A DNA stretch of 64,000 nucleotides from Tessaracoccus sp. OS52 (GCF_020687685.1 NZ_JAJEWM010000002.1:62001-126000); one strand, 5' to 3'. Positions 28,493 through 38,496 are shown, numbered from the stretch's first letter. The notes: generated by a model from the sequence alone, not told the origin. Numbers and translations: made by a program.

Positions 28493-30430
28493 CTAATAGA
28501 TGGTGCGTCCGTGCTCATCGGCTAGGCCTGACTTGCGCAGGAAGTACGTGTTGATCTGATCACGCCACTCGACCGCTGAGCGAAGCTGCTCGTCCAGGCG
28601 TTCCGCAACCCTGTCGAACAGGGCGTCATCCACCCGTCCCGACAGGTCCTCCCACCGACGACGCATACGATCCACCGCCTCCACACCGTCGAAGTGCGAG
28701 TCGTAGATGTGCTGGATGACGGTCTTGCCGCTGTGAAGCCGGTGTCCGTAGGGCAGATGGTGGAAGAACAGCGCCAGCTCGTCGGGCGTCGTCTGCCGGT
28801 GGTCGTACCGGGAGCGCCACGGTTCGGGGTACTGGCCGGCGTACCCGGTCCCGGTGGCGGTGGTGCGGTCGACGCCAACGCCGTCGCGGTCAGCGAAGTG
28901 GTAGGTCCCCCAAGGGCTGTACTCGTACCCGTCGACGGCGGGGCCGTAGTGATGTCCCGGCTGGACCATGAACCCCACCCCGAGCGGAGCGGTGTAGGAC
29001 TCGTAGACCGACCAGGAGTCATCCAGGATCTCGTGGATGACACCAGCCACCACCTCGTCGTCGCCAAAGGTCAGCGCGATCCACTCGTCGAGGATGTCCG
29101 ACGGAAGCAGTGTTGGATCCCAGGCCAGGCGGCCATAGGCGTACAGGTTGGCCTGCGCCAGCGGGTGACCCGTCCAGAACTCATCGTCACCGACGTTGGA
29201 GACCGCAGCCATCCCGCCCCGCACGAGTGCAGCGGTGGCGGGGGCGTCATCGCCAAAGGGTCGGAACCCGAGCACCTGCTGCCAGAGGGGCGCGAGGTAG
29301 ACAGCGTGCAGCTGGTGACCGGTGTACTCCTGTGTGACCTGCAGCTCCAGCGCCACTCGGGTGCGCTGCATTGCGAACAGCAACGGCGAGACGGGTTCGC
29401 GGACCTGAAAGTCCATCGGGCCGTACTTGACCTGGACGACTACGTTGTCGTCGAACCGGCCGTCCAGGGGGGTGAAGTGGTCGTGGGCGGCCCGGGCACG
29501 ATCCGTGCTGCGGTCCCGCCAGTCCTGCCGATGGTTGTACACGAAGGCGCGCCAGTGCAGGATGCCGCCATGTGGGGCCAGTGCCCTGGCGATCACGTTT
29601 GCGCCGTCAGCGTGATCCCTGCCATAGGCGAACGGGCCCGGCTGGCCCTCGGAATCCGCCTTGACCACGAAGCCGCCGAGGTCCGGGACAACCTCGTGGA
29701 CGCGTTCGACGGTGTCGCGCCACCACTGGGCTACCAAGGGGTCCAACGGATCTGCACTTGGGAGTCCCCCGAGCAGGATGGGCGAGGAGAAGTTCACCGA
29801 GAGGTGCAGCTGGATCCCCCATGGCCGGAACTGCTCGGCTATCCGGGCTACCTCCGGGAGGTCGTCGGTCAGCAACCTCGTCTCCCGGGCGGCCACGTTG
29901 ACGTTGTTGATCGCCACGCGGTTGACGCCGATGGAGGCCAGCAGGCGGGCGTACTCCCCGACGCGCGACAGGTCCGGCCGTATGGAACCGGACTCGAAGA
30001 ACAGGGAGCCGCCGGAGTAACCGCGCTCCACCTGACCCATCACGGGGTGGACGTCGACGTTGTCCCAATGGTCGAGCATCCGCAATTCGTGTGCGGGTTC
30101 ACGGATACCGAGCCGCATCCTCTCCGTGAGGGCCTCGGCCCCAGACCTGACCACCTCGAACCATCCGTAGAGTGCTCCGGCCCCGTCCCGGGCCACAACA
30201 GTCGTCACGCCGTCGGTGCGTTCGATCCGGTAGCCCTGCGGACTGGTGCCGGCTTCGTCGGTCCCCACCTTGATGGCGAGATCCGCGCCGGTGTCACCGG
30301 GTACCATCTGGGCCCTCAACGCCTCCTGGCGAATGGTCTCCACCAGGGGTCCGCTGCCAGTGAGACGCAGGACGCGTCCACGGAGGTGCGTGGTGGCAGC
30401 CTGCGGCAACCACATCGGGTGTGGGTTCAT
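28493..30430 (-). CDS. aguA: Alpha-glucuronidase, GH67
   Basis: 645-residue intracellular enzyme removing (4-O-methyl)glucuronic acid from the non-reducing end of xylo-oligosaccharides. No signal peptide. An N-terminal alpha/beta domain (1-130) leads to the barrel starting RMLDHWDNVDVHPVMGQVERGYSG, split here: RMLDHWDNVD, then VERGYSGGSLFF. Other GH67 hallmarks: INNVNV, GFVVKADSEGQPGP, VQVKYGPMDFQVREP, QVTQEYTGHQ and HHYGPAVDGYEYSPWGTYH. Slightly shorter than some homologues. Last gene of the hemicellulose operon, with a 4-nt overlap with the DUF624 gene upstream. Confidence 0.93.
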   Translation of the reverse strand: MNPHPMWLPQAATTHLRGRVLRLTGSGPLVETIRQEALRAQMVPGDTGADLAIKVGTDEAGTSPQGYRIERTDGVTTVVARDGAGALYGWFEVVRSGAEALTERMRLGIREPAHELRMLDHWDNVDVHPVMGQVERGYSGGSLFFESGSIRPDLSRVGEYARLLASIGVNRVAINNVNVAARETRLLTDDLPEVARIAEQFRPWGIQLHLSVNFSSPILLGGLPSADPLDPLVAQWWRDTVERVHEVVPDLGGFVVKADSEGQPGPFAYGRDHADGANVIARALAPHGGILHWRAFVYNHRQDWRDRSTDRARAAHDHFTPLDGRFDDNVVVQVKYGPMDFQVREPVSPLLFAMQRTRVALELQVTQEYTGHQLHAVYLAPLWQQVLGFRPFGDDAPATAALVRGGMAAVSNVGDDEFWTGHPLAQANLYAYGRLAWDPTLLPSDILDEWIALTFGDDEVVAGVIHEILDDSWSVYESYTAPLGVGFMVQPGHHYGPAVDGYEYSPWGTYHFADRDGVGVDRTTATGTGYAGQYPEPWRSRYDHRQTTPDELALFFHHLPYGHRLHSGKTVIQHIYDSHFDGVEAVDRMRRRWEDLSGRVDDALFDRVAERLDEQLRSAVEWRDQINTYFLRKSGLADEHGRTIY

Positions 30431-31131
30431 GGTTCTTCCTCCACGAATCGGGCACGGACGTCATCGCGCATTGGGCGAACTATCGAAAGCAGCAGCGCAG
30501 CCAGCAACGAGGCCGCGAGAGCCGCGGCCCAGTCCGAGGCAAAGGTGATCAGCGTGGTCAGGATCACAAGGAACGAGATGACTCCGAGGCTGACGATGGG
30601 CCTTGCGGCCAGGTAGAACAGGGCCAGCCGGGCCACATCCCGGGTCCGGAACCGGAAGAACGTCGCGATTACGACGGCGTTGACGGCCCACAGCACCAGC
30701 ACCACCCCAAGGACGCCGGAAGCGACGCGCATCGCCTCACCGACGCCTGCCTCGCCCCCGACGATGAGGTTCACCGCCAGAATCGCTCCGCCGACGAGCG
30801 CGGGCACCCAAACCTTGCAGACGTCGACTACGTTTTGGAGCCAACCGTGCCAGAACACGGGCCACACCACCAGATCCGCCCCGGCAGCCCTGCGGTCCAG
30901 CGCGAAGAGCGCCGCGGAGAAGGCGGGCGCGAGCGGGACCAGGCAGAGTGCGAAGAGCGCGATGTTGCTCGCGTCACGGGTCAGGAGCATGAGCCCCAGG
31001 AACCCGGGGGCGGCCGCCAGGAGGAAACAGGCCTCGACCACCATGAACCAGTAGACCACCGCGGTAACCCGCCCCAACGGCGTGTTGCGGGGGTCACCAG
31101 TTCCCTGGCGGTTCTCCGGGGTCACCAGCAC
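30427..31131 (-). CDS. DUF624 (YesL-like) membrane protein
   Basis: 234 residues from GTG 31131, with GGGGAG 6 nt upstream and the start lying next to the GH42 stop. About five membrane helices (for instance VVYWFMVVEACFLLAAAPGF and VASGVLGVVLVLWAVNAVVI). YesL/DUF624 proteins are commonly found beside LplABC-type sugar transporters with glycosidases, as here, and may take part in transporter function, but no activity is established. Its stop overlaps the aguA start. Confidence 0.75.
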   Translation of the reverse strand: MLVTPENRQGTGDPRNTPLGRVTAVVYWFMVVEACFLLAAAPGFLGLMLLTRDASNIALFALCLVPLAPAFSAALFALDRRAAGADLVVWPVFWHGWLQNVVDVCKVWVPALVGGAILAVNLIVGGEAGVGEAMRVASGVLGVVLVLWAVNAVVIATFFRFRTRDVARLALFYLAARPIVSLGVISFLVILTTLITFASDWAAALAASLLAALLLSIVRPMRDDVRARFVEEEP

Positions 31132-31132
31132 A

Positions 31133-33169
31133 TCATCTCCCCACCTCGAGCAGCAGGACACCTGCGGCGGGTATGACCAACGCTTCCCCTTGCAGAACCG
31201 ACTCTCCCGTCAGCAGGTCGACACCACTCACTGCGGCGATCACGTCCACCGGCCCTTCACCGTGGTTGAGCAGGAACTCGAAACGCTTGTCACCGGCGAT
31301 CCGGATGGCATGCTCCAAGTCTGGCGTCTCGGCGTAAGGACCCACCAACCCATGACGGTCCAGCACAATCCGGTGGAGCCAGGCGAGCCCGGCAGCGTCC
31401 AGAAGTGTCCCTACGTACCAGACGTGCCCCTGCCCCACACCGTGCCGTGTGACGGCGGGCGTGCCGGCGTAGAAGTCGGCGCCATACCTGCCCACCACCT
31501 GGGCGCCGTCGGTTTCGAGCAGTTCGAAGATGTGCTCGCCAGCGGCCACGAATCCGCCCGTGCCGCCTTCGGGGTCAGTCAGCTGTACCGGATTCAACTC
31601 CCCGGGCAAGCGGGCGTCGGTCTCCGTGACGCGAACCCCCGCGATAGCTGCGAACGGGCCGGGCGGGTCGGCTCGGAAGGCGAGAATGTCCTGGTCCACG
31701 CGGCCTGACATCGCCGTGATAACCACGCTCCCACCGCGTCGGGCGACGGCCTCCAGCCGTGGGGCCAGATCCCCGGAAACCACCTCCAGGGTCGGCGCCA
31801 CGACGACGTCGTAGGCGTCAAGGCACGCGCTCACCGGAACGACGTCAACCTGCGCACCTGCCTCCCACAACGCACGGTGATGGCTGAGCGCAACGTCCAG
31901 GTAACGGGCGTGCCGGCTGTGGCCGTCGGTGAGTTCGTGGGCCCACCAGCTGTCCCAGTCGAACAGCAGCGCCACGCGTGCCGGCGTGCGGGCGCCCAGC
32001 AGGGCCTCGCCGACCGTCTCGAACTCGGCCCCCAGCGCGGCCACCTCGCGGAAGGTGCGCGTGTCGGTTCGGCCGGCGTGGTCCAGCACTGAGCCGAACT
32101 CCTTCTCGCTGGCACCTCGCGATCTGCGCATCTGGAAGAACAACACTGCATCGGCGCCGCAGGCGACGGCCTGCCACGACCACAGCCGCATGATGCCCGG
32201 GCGCTTGACCGGGTTGACGTCGCGGGTGGCTGTAGCCGACGGCGCCTGCTCCATCAGCCAGAACGGCTGGCCGTCCTTGAGGCCACGCATCAAGGCGTGC
32301 TGGAACGCCATCCGGGCGGCGGAGCGATCGTCGGGTGGGTAGTTGTCCCAGGATGCGAAATCCAGGTGCGGCGCCCAACGGTGGTAGTCGATGGGTTTGT
32401 AGGCACCCATGAAGTTCGTGGTGACGGGAAGGTCGGAGTGGACAGCGATGGCCTGCTTCTCCTCGCGAAAGCTCCGCAACAGGTTGTCGGAGTTGAAGCG
32501 CAGGTAATCGACGCTGATGCCCTGGAAGGCCGTGTGGTCGGGCCCGCGCCAGTGCTCCGAGAGCGCGTTTGGCGGGACGACCTGCTGCCAGTCGGTGAAG
32601 CGGTGGGACCAGAAGGTCGTGTACCAGGCCCGGTTCAGTTCATCAAGGGTGCCGTACCTGGCGCGGAGCCAAGCACGGAACTCGACTGCGCACAGCTCGC
32701 AGTAGCAGATTCCGCCGTACTCGTTCCCGATGTGCCAGGCCACCACGGCTGGGTGGTTCGCATAGCGCTCCGCCAGGGCTGCAGCCATGGCCGTGGCCAG
32801 CCGACGAAAATGGGGCGAGCTCGGGCATGCGTTGTGCCGCTGGCCGTAGACATGACGGCGACCCTCGAAGTCGGTTCGGCACGCATCCGGGTAGCGATGC
32901 GCCAGCCACGGCGGCACTGCGGCAGTACCGGTGGCCAAGCAGACGCTCCGGCCGTTGGAGTGCGCGAGATCCAAGCTCGCGTCGAGCACAGAGAAGTCGT
33001 AGGTGTCCTCAGCGGGCTGCGTGACCGACCACGCGAAAGCCCCCACTGTGAGGGTGTCGATGTGTGCCAAGTCGAAGGCGGCGTGGTCCTCGCGCCACAC
33101 CTCAGAGGGCCACTGTTCGGGGTTGTAGTCACCGCCGAAGGCGATGCGGTCCGTGTCGGGGAGGCTCAA
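31133..33169 (-). CDS. Beta-galactosidase family GH42
   Basis: Intracellular glycosidase acting on beta-galactosides, or in this setting possibly on galactose or arabinose side groups of plant oligosaccharides. The conserved opening FGGDYNPEQW lies just after the start. Acid/base Glu is in AWHIGNEYGG (E150 from the chosen start); the nucleophile Glu is in FWLMEQAPSAT. Metal-site cysteines (VCLAT, ACRTD, ICYCELC) are present. Start: TTG 33169 with AAGGA upstream gives 678 residues and the normal N-terminus; ATG 33217 would overlap the GH39 gene by 47 nt and add 16 residues. The trimerisation and C-terminal beta domains are complete. Confidence 0.88.
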   Translation of the reverse strand: MSLPDTDRIAFGGDYNPEQWPSEVWREDHAAFDLAHIDTLTVGAFAWSVTQPAEDTYDFSVLDASLDLAHSNGRSVCLATGTAAVPPWLAHRYPDACRTDFEGRRHVYGQRHNACPSSPHFRRLATAMAAALAERYANHPAVVAWHIGNEYGGICYCELCAVEFRAWLRARYGTLDELNRAWYTTFWSHRFTDWQQVVPPNALSEHWRGPDHTAFQGISVDYLRFNSDNLLRSFREEKQAIAVHSDLPVTTNFMGAYKPIDYHRWAPHLDFASWDNYPPDDRSAARMAFQHALMRGLKDGQPFWLMEQAPSATATRDVNPVKRPGIMRLWSWQAVACGADAVLFFQMRRSRGASEKEFGSVLDHAGRTDTRTFREVAALGAEFETVGEALLGARTPARVALLFDWDSWWAHELTDGHSRHARYLDVALSHHRALWEAGAQVDVVPVSACLDAYDVVVAPTLEVVSGDLAPRLEAVARRGGSVVITAMSGRVDQDILAFRADPPGPFAAIAGVRVTETDARLPGELNPVQLTDPEGGTGGFVAAGEHIFELLETDGAQVVGRYGADFYAGTPAVTRHGVGQGHVWYVGTLLDAAGLAWLHRIVLDRHGLVGPYAETPDLEHAIRIAGDKRFEFLLNHGEGPVDVIAAVSGVDLLTGESVLQGEALVIPAAGVLLLEVGR

Positions 33170-33170
33170 G

Positions 33171-34712
33171 TCAGGTTTCCTTCGTCCGGTCTCGTGCCGC
33201 CGGCCGGCTGTGAACATACCCCGGGATCCGGCTGTCATCTATCCAGGGAGCGGTCTCGTCAGCCACCGCGTCAAGCTCCACGAGAGTGACCTCATGGCGC
33301 GAGAGCGTCAGCTTCAGCTCGATCCGGCCGTCCTGGATCAATCTGGTGCTGCGCTCAACTGCCGGTCGCGCAGCGTCGTGCAGTAGGCCCAGGATCCGCT
33401 CGCTGGGATGGTGTGGCCGCCCGAGCTGCCGCCAGGCGTCCCAGGCGTTGCCGTCGCTCTCCGAGACCCGGCGTCGATGGACGTAGACTGCCCGGCCTGC
33501 GGTGACCGGGAGCGAGAGTTCGACGGTGTGGCCCCCGGAACCGGGGTTGGTGCCGTCGACAGGCTGCCAGGCCAGCAGCGCCAGCCGGCCATCCGTGTGG
33601 CGCGTGACAAGGTGATCATCCCCTCGGGAGAGGATCTCGGGGCCGAGCCGGGCCATGAATGTGAACAGGTGGTAGGTCGGCTTGGGGAGCTGTCTGTGGG
33701 TGAGCAGTCCGAAGCCGCCGTGGAAGATCGACGTCGGGACGTTCTCCTCCTCGAAGACGTCGCAGAAGGTCCAATAGGAGAAGGAGTCCACGAAGTTGCC
33801 CCCAGAGGCCAGCACCGGCGCCAGATACGCCGCGTTGTAGGCGGTGTCGTGGACCGGGTTGTCCGGACGGTAAGAGGTGTTGAACTCTGTGATGTGCACC
33901 GGCAGACCCGCCAGCCGGGTGTCCTTGAGGTGGCGACGCGGCGCGTCGAACTGTTCCAGCAACGTCGAGGGCGGCTGCAATGTCTGGTAGACACCGAAGG
34001 GCACGTGCTCGGCCGGGCCGCTGCTGTACGCGTGGCGGCTGACGAAGTCGACAGGGACCTCCCGGCTCGTGACGAACTCGGCGAACGGCTCCCACCAGTC
34101 GTCGGAGCCCGGGGAGAGGGCCGGACCACCCACTTGCAGCGACGCGTCGACGTCCTTGATGGCGTGAGCCGTCAGTTCGTAGAGCCGCAGGTAGGCGCCG
34201 CGGTCGGCACCCTTCCAGAAGTGTGTCAGGTTCGGCTCGTTCCAGACCTCCATGGGCCAGTGGCGCACCTCTTCGAAGCCGTAGCGGTCGACGAGGTGGC
34301 CGACGGTTGCGCGCACCAGCGAGACCCATTCGTTCTCGTCCGAGGGCGGGGTGACGTTGCCCTTCCACCAGAACACCGTCTGGCCGCCCGACGCCAGCGC
34401 TGACGGCATGAACCCAAGCTCGATGAATGGCCGGATGCCGAGCTGGAGCCAGGAGTCGACCACGAGGTCGACGTGGGTGAAGCTGTGGCGAACGCGGCGG
34501 ACGCCGTCGTGCTCGTAAGGACGGTGGATGCCCATGTCGTCGGACAGCAGACCGTGCCCGCGGATGTGGCGGAAGCCGATCTGTTCCTGGACGAGGCGGA
34601 GCGACTCGACGTAGTCGTGTCGGAGTGCCAGGTTGAGTCGGCCGGTGCCGACGCACTCACGCCAGGCCTCGTTCAGTTGGCCGATGGGCTCTCGGGGAAC
34701 TGCGGTGGGCAC
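33171..34712 (-). CDS. Beta-xylosidase-like GH39
   Basis: 513 residues, cytoplasmic. Releases xylose from xylo-oligosaccharides (or acts as alpha-iduronidase-like in related members). Begins with the family phrase GTGRLNLALRHDY and GFRHIRGHGLLSDDMG. Acid/base Glu159 is in MEVWNEPN; the nucleophile Glu276 is in VHITEFN. A C-terminal beta-sandwich follows (TVELSLPV ... ILGLLHDAARP). It sits directly after the solute-binding protein gene and 1 nt before the likely GH42 start, consistent with a xylan-oligosaccharide operon that also carries GH67. Confidence 0.9.
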   Translation of the reverse strand: MPTAVPREPIGQLNEAWRECVGTGRLNLALRHDYVESLRLVQEQIGFRHIRGHGLLSDDMGIHRPYEHDGVRRVRHSFTHVDLVVDSWLQLGIRPFIELGFMPSALASGGQTVFWWKGNVTPPSDENEWVSLVRATVGHLVDRYGFEEVRHWPMEVWNEPNLTHFWKGADRGAYLRLYELTAHAIKDVDASLQVGGPALSPGSDDWWEPFAEFVTSREVPVDFVSRHAYSSGPAEHVPFGVYQTLQPPSTLLEQFDAPRRHLKDTRLAGLPVHITEFNTSYRPDNPVHDTAYNAAYLAPVLASGGNFVDSFSYWTFCDVFEEENVPTSIFHGGFGLLTHRQLPKPTYHLFTFMARLGPEILSRGDDHLVTRHTDGRLALLAWQPVDGTNPGSGGHTVELSLPVTAGRAVYVHRRRVSESDGNAWDAWRQLGRPHHPSERILGLLHDAARPAVERSTRLIQDGRIELKLTLSRHEVTLVELDAVADETAPWIDDSRIPGYVHSRPAARDRTKET

Positions 34713-34778
34713 TGCTTCCTCTCGTCGTCGTGGGGCTCCCGAACAGCCGGGCGCGGGCGGCTATTCGGGAGCCTTGAC

Positions 34779-36485
34779 TCACTCGCCTTCGGCGTAGCGC
34801 TTCTGTGCCTCGTTGAACATGTCGAGGTACTGCTGCAGGTTCATCCCCTCGAGTTCCGCGACGTAGGCGTCCCATTCCGACATGGGTCGCTGGCCAAGGA
34901 TGAAAAGGGAGGTGTTCTGCAGGACGTGGTCACGCAGCGACGTCTGCCAAAGCGAGGCCTGCTCGCGTTCGAGTTCAGTCAGCGGCGCGGCCGGTGGCAG
35001 GGGTAGCTCCTCCTTGGTGTTCATCGCCTCCACGAACTCGACGACCTCAGGCCTCAGCATGGACAGGTCGAGGTCAGTGGTCGAGCCGTGCTCAAGCATC
35101 CATACCCCGTTGTGGAAGCCGAAATCGACGTTCAGCGCCTTGGGTGCTCCGGGGTTCAGGCCGTTGATGTCGATGTCCTCGGCAAGGGTCCGGGTACCGT
35201 CGGCGGCCTTGGTGTAGGTCTCTCCCTCGATGCCCCACTTGGCGAACTCGAGGCCCTCGTCGGAGTAGTAGAGCCAGTCGATGAACTGCAGGAGCGCCAT
35301 GAAGTTCTCCGAATCGGCAACGTCGGAGGAGAGCATGAGACCGCTCTGCAGCCGGGTGCCGGCGGCGTACTTGTCACCTGCAGGCCCTGCGGGAACCCGG
35401 ATCATCGCCACCTCGGCGTCGGTACCCAGTTCCTCGAACGTGGTGCGGTACTTGAGCACCTCCTGGTCGTTGCCTGCGATGGCCATGGACTGGCCGGAGC
35501 CGAACTTCTGGATGGCTTGGTCGTCCTCCTGGATGAGACTCTCGGGATCCATGAGACCTTCCTCCACCAACATGGCGTAGTACTCCACCAGGGACTTGTA
35601 CTCATCGGTCGCGCCCGTGTACTCGAACTCGCCGGCCTCCTCGTTCCAGGTCACGCCCTCGCCGTACCCCCAGCCCGCGGACGTGCCGAAGCTGGCTGCC
35701 GCGAAGTTCAGGGTGGCTTCGAGGGGTCCGTTCGCTGACCAGCGATCCGAGAGCGGGAACGCGTCCGGGTGGGCCTCCTTGACCGTCCGCAGCTGGTCCG
35801 CGAACTCCTCGAAAGTCTCCGGCTGGAGGCTCAGTCCGAGCTCCTCCCAGACGTCGGCGCGTACTGCGTAGCTGTACTGTGCCCTCGGGGTCTCCCGGAT
35901 GCCCGGAAGCAGGTAGAACTTCCCGTCCTCCTGACGCAGCGCGGTGTCGATGGTCTCAGAGAGGCCCCACTTCTCGACCTTGTCCTTGAAGTTCGGCAGG
36001 TAGTCCAGGTAGTCGCTCACCGGCAGGATGGCGCCTCCCGAGATGAACGAGACCTCCTGCCCGGGGTAGGTCACGGAGATGATCTGCGGGACGTCGGTGC
36101 CGGCGCCGATAACGGTCGCTTGCCGTTGCCCCCAGTCGCTGAGCGGCGCTGCGGTGATGTCAAAGGTGACGTTCTGGTTCTCCTCGAGGGCTGTGAGGAT
36201 CCGCCAGTCCTCCTTCAGAGGGTAGTTGGGGTGATCTCGGTAGAAGAGCGAGAACTCCACGGGTTCAGTCGCCTTGAAAGTCGTGCCGACGCCATAGTCG
36301 TCCATCGCGCCCACGTCCTTGCCCTCGAAGACTGACTCCGGGACACTTGTCGGTTCCTCACCGTCGGGTCCCGGATCTTCGGAGCCGCACGCCGTGAGCA
36401 TGAGCCCGACGCTCGTCAGCCCCGCCACGAGAATTCGCGTGCCGCGCCGCCGCGTCGGCCGCGCTGCCGAGTTCGCGTTCCTCAT
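34779..36485 (-). CDS. ABC transporter solute-binding lipoprotein (LplA-like)
   Basis: 568 residues. A basic N-terminus (RPTRRRGTR) and hydrophobic core end in a lipobox (LMLTAC, Cys33), then an acidic linker. The mature domain is a large family 1 sugar-binding protein (VEFSLFYRDHPNYPLKEDW ... GKFYLLPGIRE ... QYSYAVRADVWEELGL). Such 500-plus-residue forms accompany LplB/LplC (YtcP) permeases and bind oligosaccharides. It follows the two permease genes and precedes the glycosidases. No ATPase is encoded here; a shared MsmX/MsiK-type ATPase elsewhere is expected. Confidence 0.9.
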   Translation of the reverse strand: MRNANSAARPTRRRGTRILVAGLTSVGLMLTACGSEDPGPDGEEPTSVPESVFEGKDVGAMDDYGVGTTFKATEPVEFSLFYRDHPNYPLKEDWRILTALEENQNVTFDITAAPLSDWGQRQATVIGAGTDVPQIISVTYPGQEVSFISGGAILPVSDYLDYLPNFKDKVEKWGLSETIDTALRQEDGKFYLLPGIRETPRAQYSYAVRADVWEELGLSLQPETFEEFADQLRTVKEAHPDAFPLSDRWSANGPLEATLNFAAASFGTSAGWGYGEGVTWNEEAGEFEYTGATDEYKSLVEYYAMLVEEGLMDPESLIQEDDQAIQKFGSGQSMAIAGNDQEVLKYRTTFEELGTDAEVAMIRVPAGPAGDKYAAGTRLQSGLMLSSDVADSENFMALLQFIDWLYYSDEGLEFAKWGIEGETYTKAADGTRTLAEDIDINGLNPGAPKALNVDFGFHNGVWMLEHGSTTDLDLSMLRPEVVEFVEAMNTKEELPLPPAAPLTELEREQASLWQTSLRDHVLQNTSLFILGQRPMSEWDAYVAELEGMNLQQYLDMFNEAQKRYAEGE

Positions 36486-36553
36486 ATCATTGTTTCCTTC
36501 CTTGCTGTGTCCTCGGCCGCATCACCGAGCGTGATCGGCCGTTCTCCTGCCGG

Positions 36554-37495
36554 TTACTGCTTCACGGATCCGAGCATCACGCCGGACACGAAGTACTTCT
36601 GGATGAAGGGGTAGACACTGACGATGGGCAACATGATCAGCAACATCGTCACCGCCTTGACGTTCGAGGCAACCTGGGTGGCCTCACCTGCTTGTTGCGC
36701 CGCGGGGTCAGCCGACGTCGCCCCAGCGATCAGGTTGCGCAGGTACACGGTCACCGGGTACAGCTCGGCGCGGTCCATGTAGAGGAAGGCCGTAAACCAC
36801 GAGTTCCAGAATGAGACTGCGTAGAACAGCACCATCGTCGCGATCACCGCCTTGCTCAGCGGCAACACGATCCTCAGCAGGATTCCGTAGGTGGACAGGC
36901 CGTCAATCGCGGCCGCCTCCTCCAGGTCTTCGGGGAAGTTCTCGAAGAAGGACTTCATGACCAGCAGGTTGAAGACGCTGATGGCGTTCGGCAGGACTAT
37001 CGCCCAAATGGTGTTCTTCATCCCCAGGCTGGAAATCAGGATGTAGTTGGGGATGAGACCACCGTTGAAGAACATCGTGAACACGGCCAGGCCGATGAAG
37101 AAGGTGCGGCCCTTGAGATGCCGCTTCGAGAGGGCATATGCGAAGCTCGTTGTCAGGATCATCGCGATCGCCGTTGCAACGACGGTGTAGACGACGGTGT
37201 TGCCGTAGTTGCGCCAGAACAGAGGGTCCCCCAGCACGTAGCCGAAGGTGGCGAGGTTGAAGCCCCTCGGGACGAGGTTCACCTGACCGGAATTGATGAA
37301 GGCCTCTGAACTGAAGGCCTGCGCGACGATGTTGAGGAACGGGTAGAGCGTCAGAAAGCAGATGACGATCAGAAGGAACCCGTTCAGTGCCCGGAAGGCG
37401 GTGTAGCCTCGCGAATCCTTGATTCCGCCAACGGTGGCGGGCCGGAAGATTCGCGACCTGAGGGAGCGCGGCTCGAGGGTCGTGTTGGTCATCAC
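36554..37495 (-). CDS. Carbohydrate ABC transporter permease (LplC/YtcP-like)
   Basis: 313 residues, six membrane helices. The EAA loop is LEEAAAIDGLSTYGILLRIVLPL, about 100 residues from the C-terminus. Typical LplC features are the sequence LNGGLIPNYILI-like (here FNGGLIPNYILISSLGM) and a C-terminus ending FIQKYFVSGVMLGSVKQ. The ATG at 37495 overlaps the first permease stop (ATGA). Imports oligosaccharides with the partner permease and binding lipoprotein. Confidence 0.92.
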   Translation of the reverse strand: MMTNTTLEPRSLRSRIFRPATVGGIKDSRGYTAFRALNGFLLIVICFLTLYPFLNIVAQAFSSEAFINSGQVNLVPRGFNLATFGYVLGDPLFWRNYGNTVVYTVVATAIAMILTTSFAYALSKRHLKGRTFFIGLAVFTMFFNGGLIPNYILISSLGMKNTIWAIVLPNAISVFNLLVMKSFFENFPEDLEEAAAIDGLSTYGILLRIVLPLSKAVIATMVLFYAVSFWNSWFTAFLYMDRAELYPVTVYLRNLIAGATSADPAAQQAGEATQVASNVKAVTMLLIMLPIVSVYPFIQKYFVSGVMLGSVKQ

Positions 37496-38496
37496 CAGAG
37501 GCTCGTTCCGACGGTCTTTCTGGAAATCCAGTTGGCGCCGAGGATCAGGGTGAGGCCGATCAACGCTTCGAACAGACCGATGGCCGCCGCATAGGAGAAC
37601 TGGCTGGAGAAGATCCCGACGCGGTAGAGATAGGTGGCTATCACGTCCGCCGTCGGGTATAGAAGCGGGTTGTAGAGCAGCAGGACCTTCTCGAAGCCCA
37701 CGGCCATGAACGTGCCGATGTTGAGGATGAGCAGCACGATCATCGTCGGCCGGATGCCAGGCAGGGTCACGTGCCAGGTCTGCCGCCAGCGGCCAGCCCC
37801 GTCGATGCGGGCGGCCTCATATAGCTGCGGGTCGATCGTCGAGAGCGCCGCAAGGTACAGGATGGTGCCCCAGCCGACCGTCTGCCAGATCTCGGAGCCA
37901 ATGTAGATGGTTCGGAACCACTCGGAAAGTTGCATGAATGGGATCGGATCGGAGCCCACGGCGGTCAGGAGTTGGTTGATCGATCCTCGCGCGGACGTGA
38001 GCTGCAGGACCACGCCAGCCACGATGACGACGCTCATGAAGTGCGGCAGGTAGGAGATGGACTGCGCGACCCGCTTGAACCTGACCGAGCGCAACTCGTT
38101 GAGCATCAGAGCCAGGATGATCGGCAGGGGAAAGACGATGACGAGGCTCAGACCGCCGATGATCAGGGTGTTCATGAACACCCGCCAGAAGGTGGGGTCG
38201 CTGATGAACAGCTCAATGTAATGCAGCCCCACCCACTCGTCGCCGAACATGCTGCCGCCCGGCCGGTACCGACGAAACGCGATCACATTGCCCGCCATCG
38301 GTACGTAGCGGAAGACGAGAAGGAACACCACTGGCGCAACCAGCAGGGTGTAAAGGCGCCAGTCCTTCGCGAAGGCCCGCCTCCAGGACCTGGGGTCGAC
38401 GTGTCTTCGCTTGGGGACTGTGCCACGAGCCGGCTTCGGTGGCACCACCTCTGCCGGGTGGGCCGCCGTGTCGACAGCGGATTCCTTGATGGTCAT
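37492..38496 (-). CDS. Carbohydrate ABC transporter permease (LplB-like)
   Basis: 334 residues with about six helices after a basic cytoplasmic N-terminus of roughly 45 residues (PKPARGTVPKRRHVDPRSWR). The EAA loop is LYEAARIDGAGRWRQTWHVTLPG. LplB hallmarks include YVPMAGNVIAFRRYRPG and FKRVAQSISYLPHFMS. First gene of the hemicellulose-oligosaccharide operon; its upstream gap holds a good promoter and a palindromic operator. Confidence 0.92.
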   Translation of the reverse strand: MTIKESAVDTAAHPAEVVPPKPARGTVPKRRHVDPRSWRRAFAKDWRLYTLLVAPVVFLLVFRYVPMAGNVIAFRRYRPGGSMFGDEWVGLHYIELFISDPTFWRVFMNTLIIGGLSLVIVFPLPIILALMLNELRSVRFKRVAQSISYLPHFMSVVIVAGVVLQLTSARGSINQLLTAVGSDPIPFMQLSEWFRTIYIGSEIWQTVGWGTILYLAALSTIDPQLYEAARIDGAGRWRQTWHVTLPGIRPTMIVLLILNIGTFMAVGFEKVLLLYNPLLYPTADVIATYLYRVGIFSSQFSYAAAIGLFEALIGLTLILGANWISRKTVGTSLW

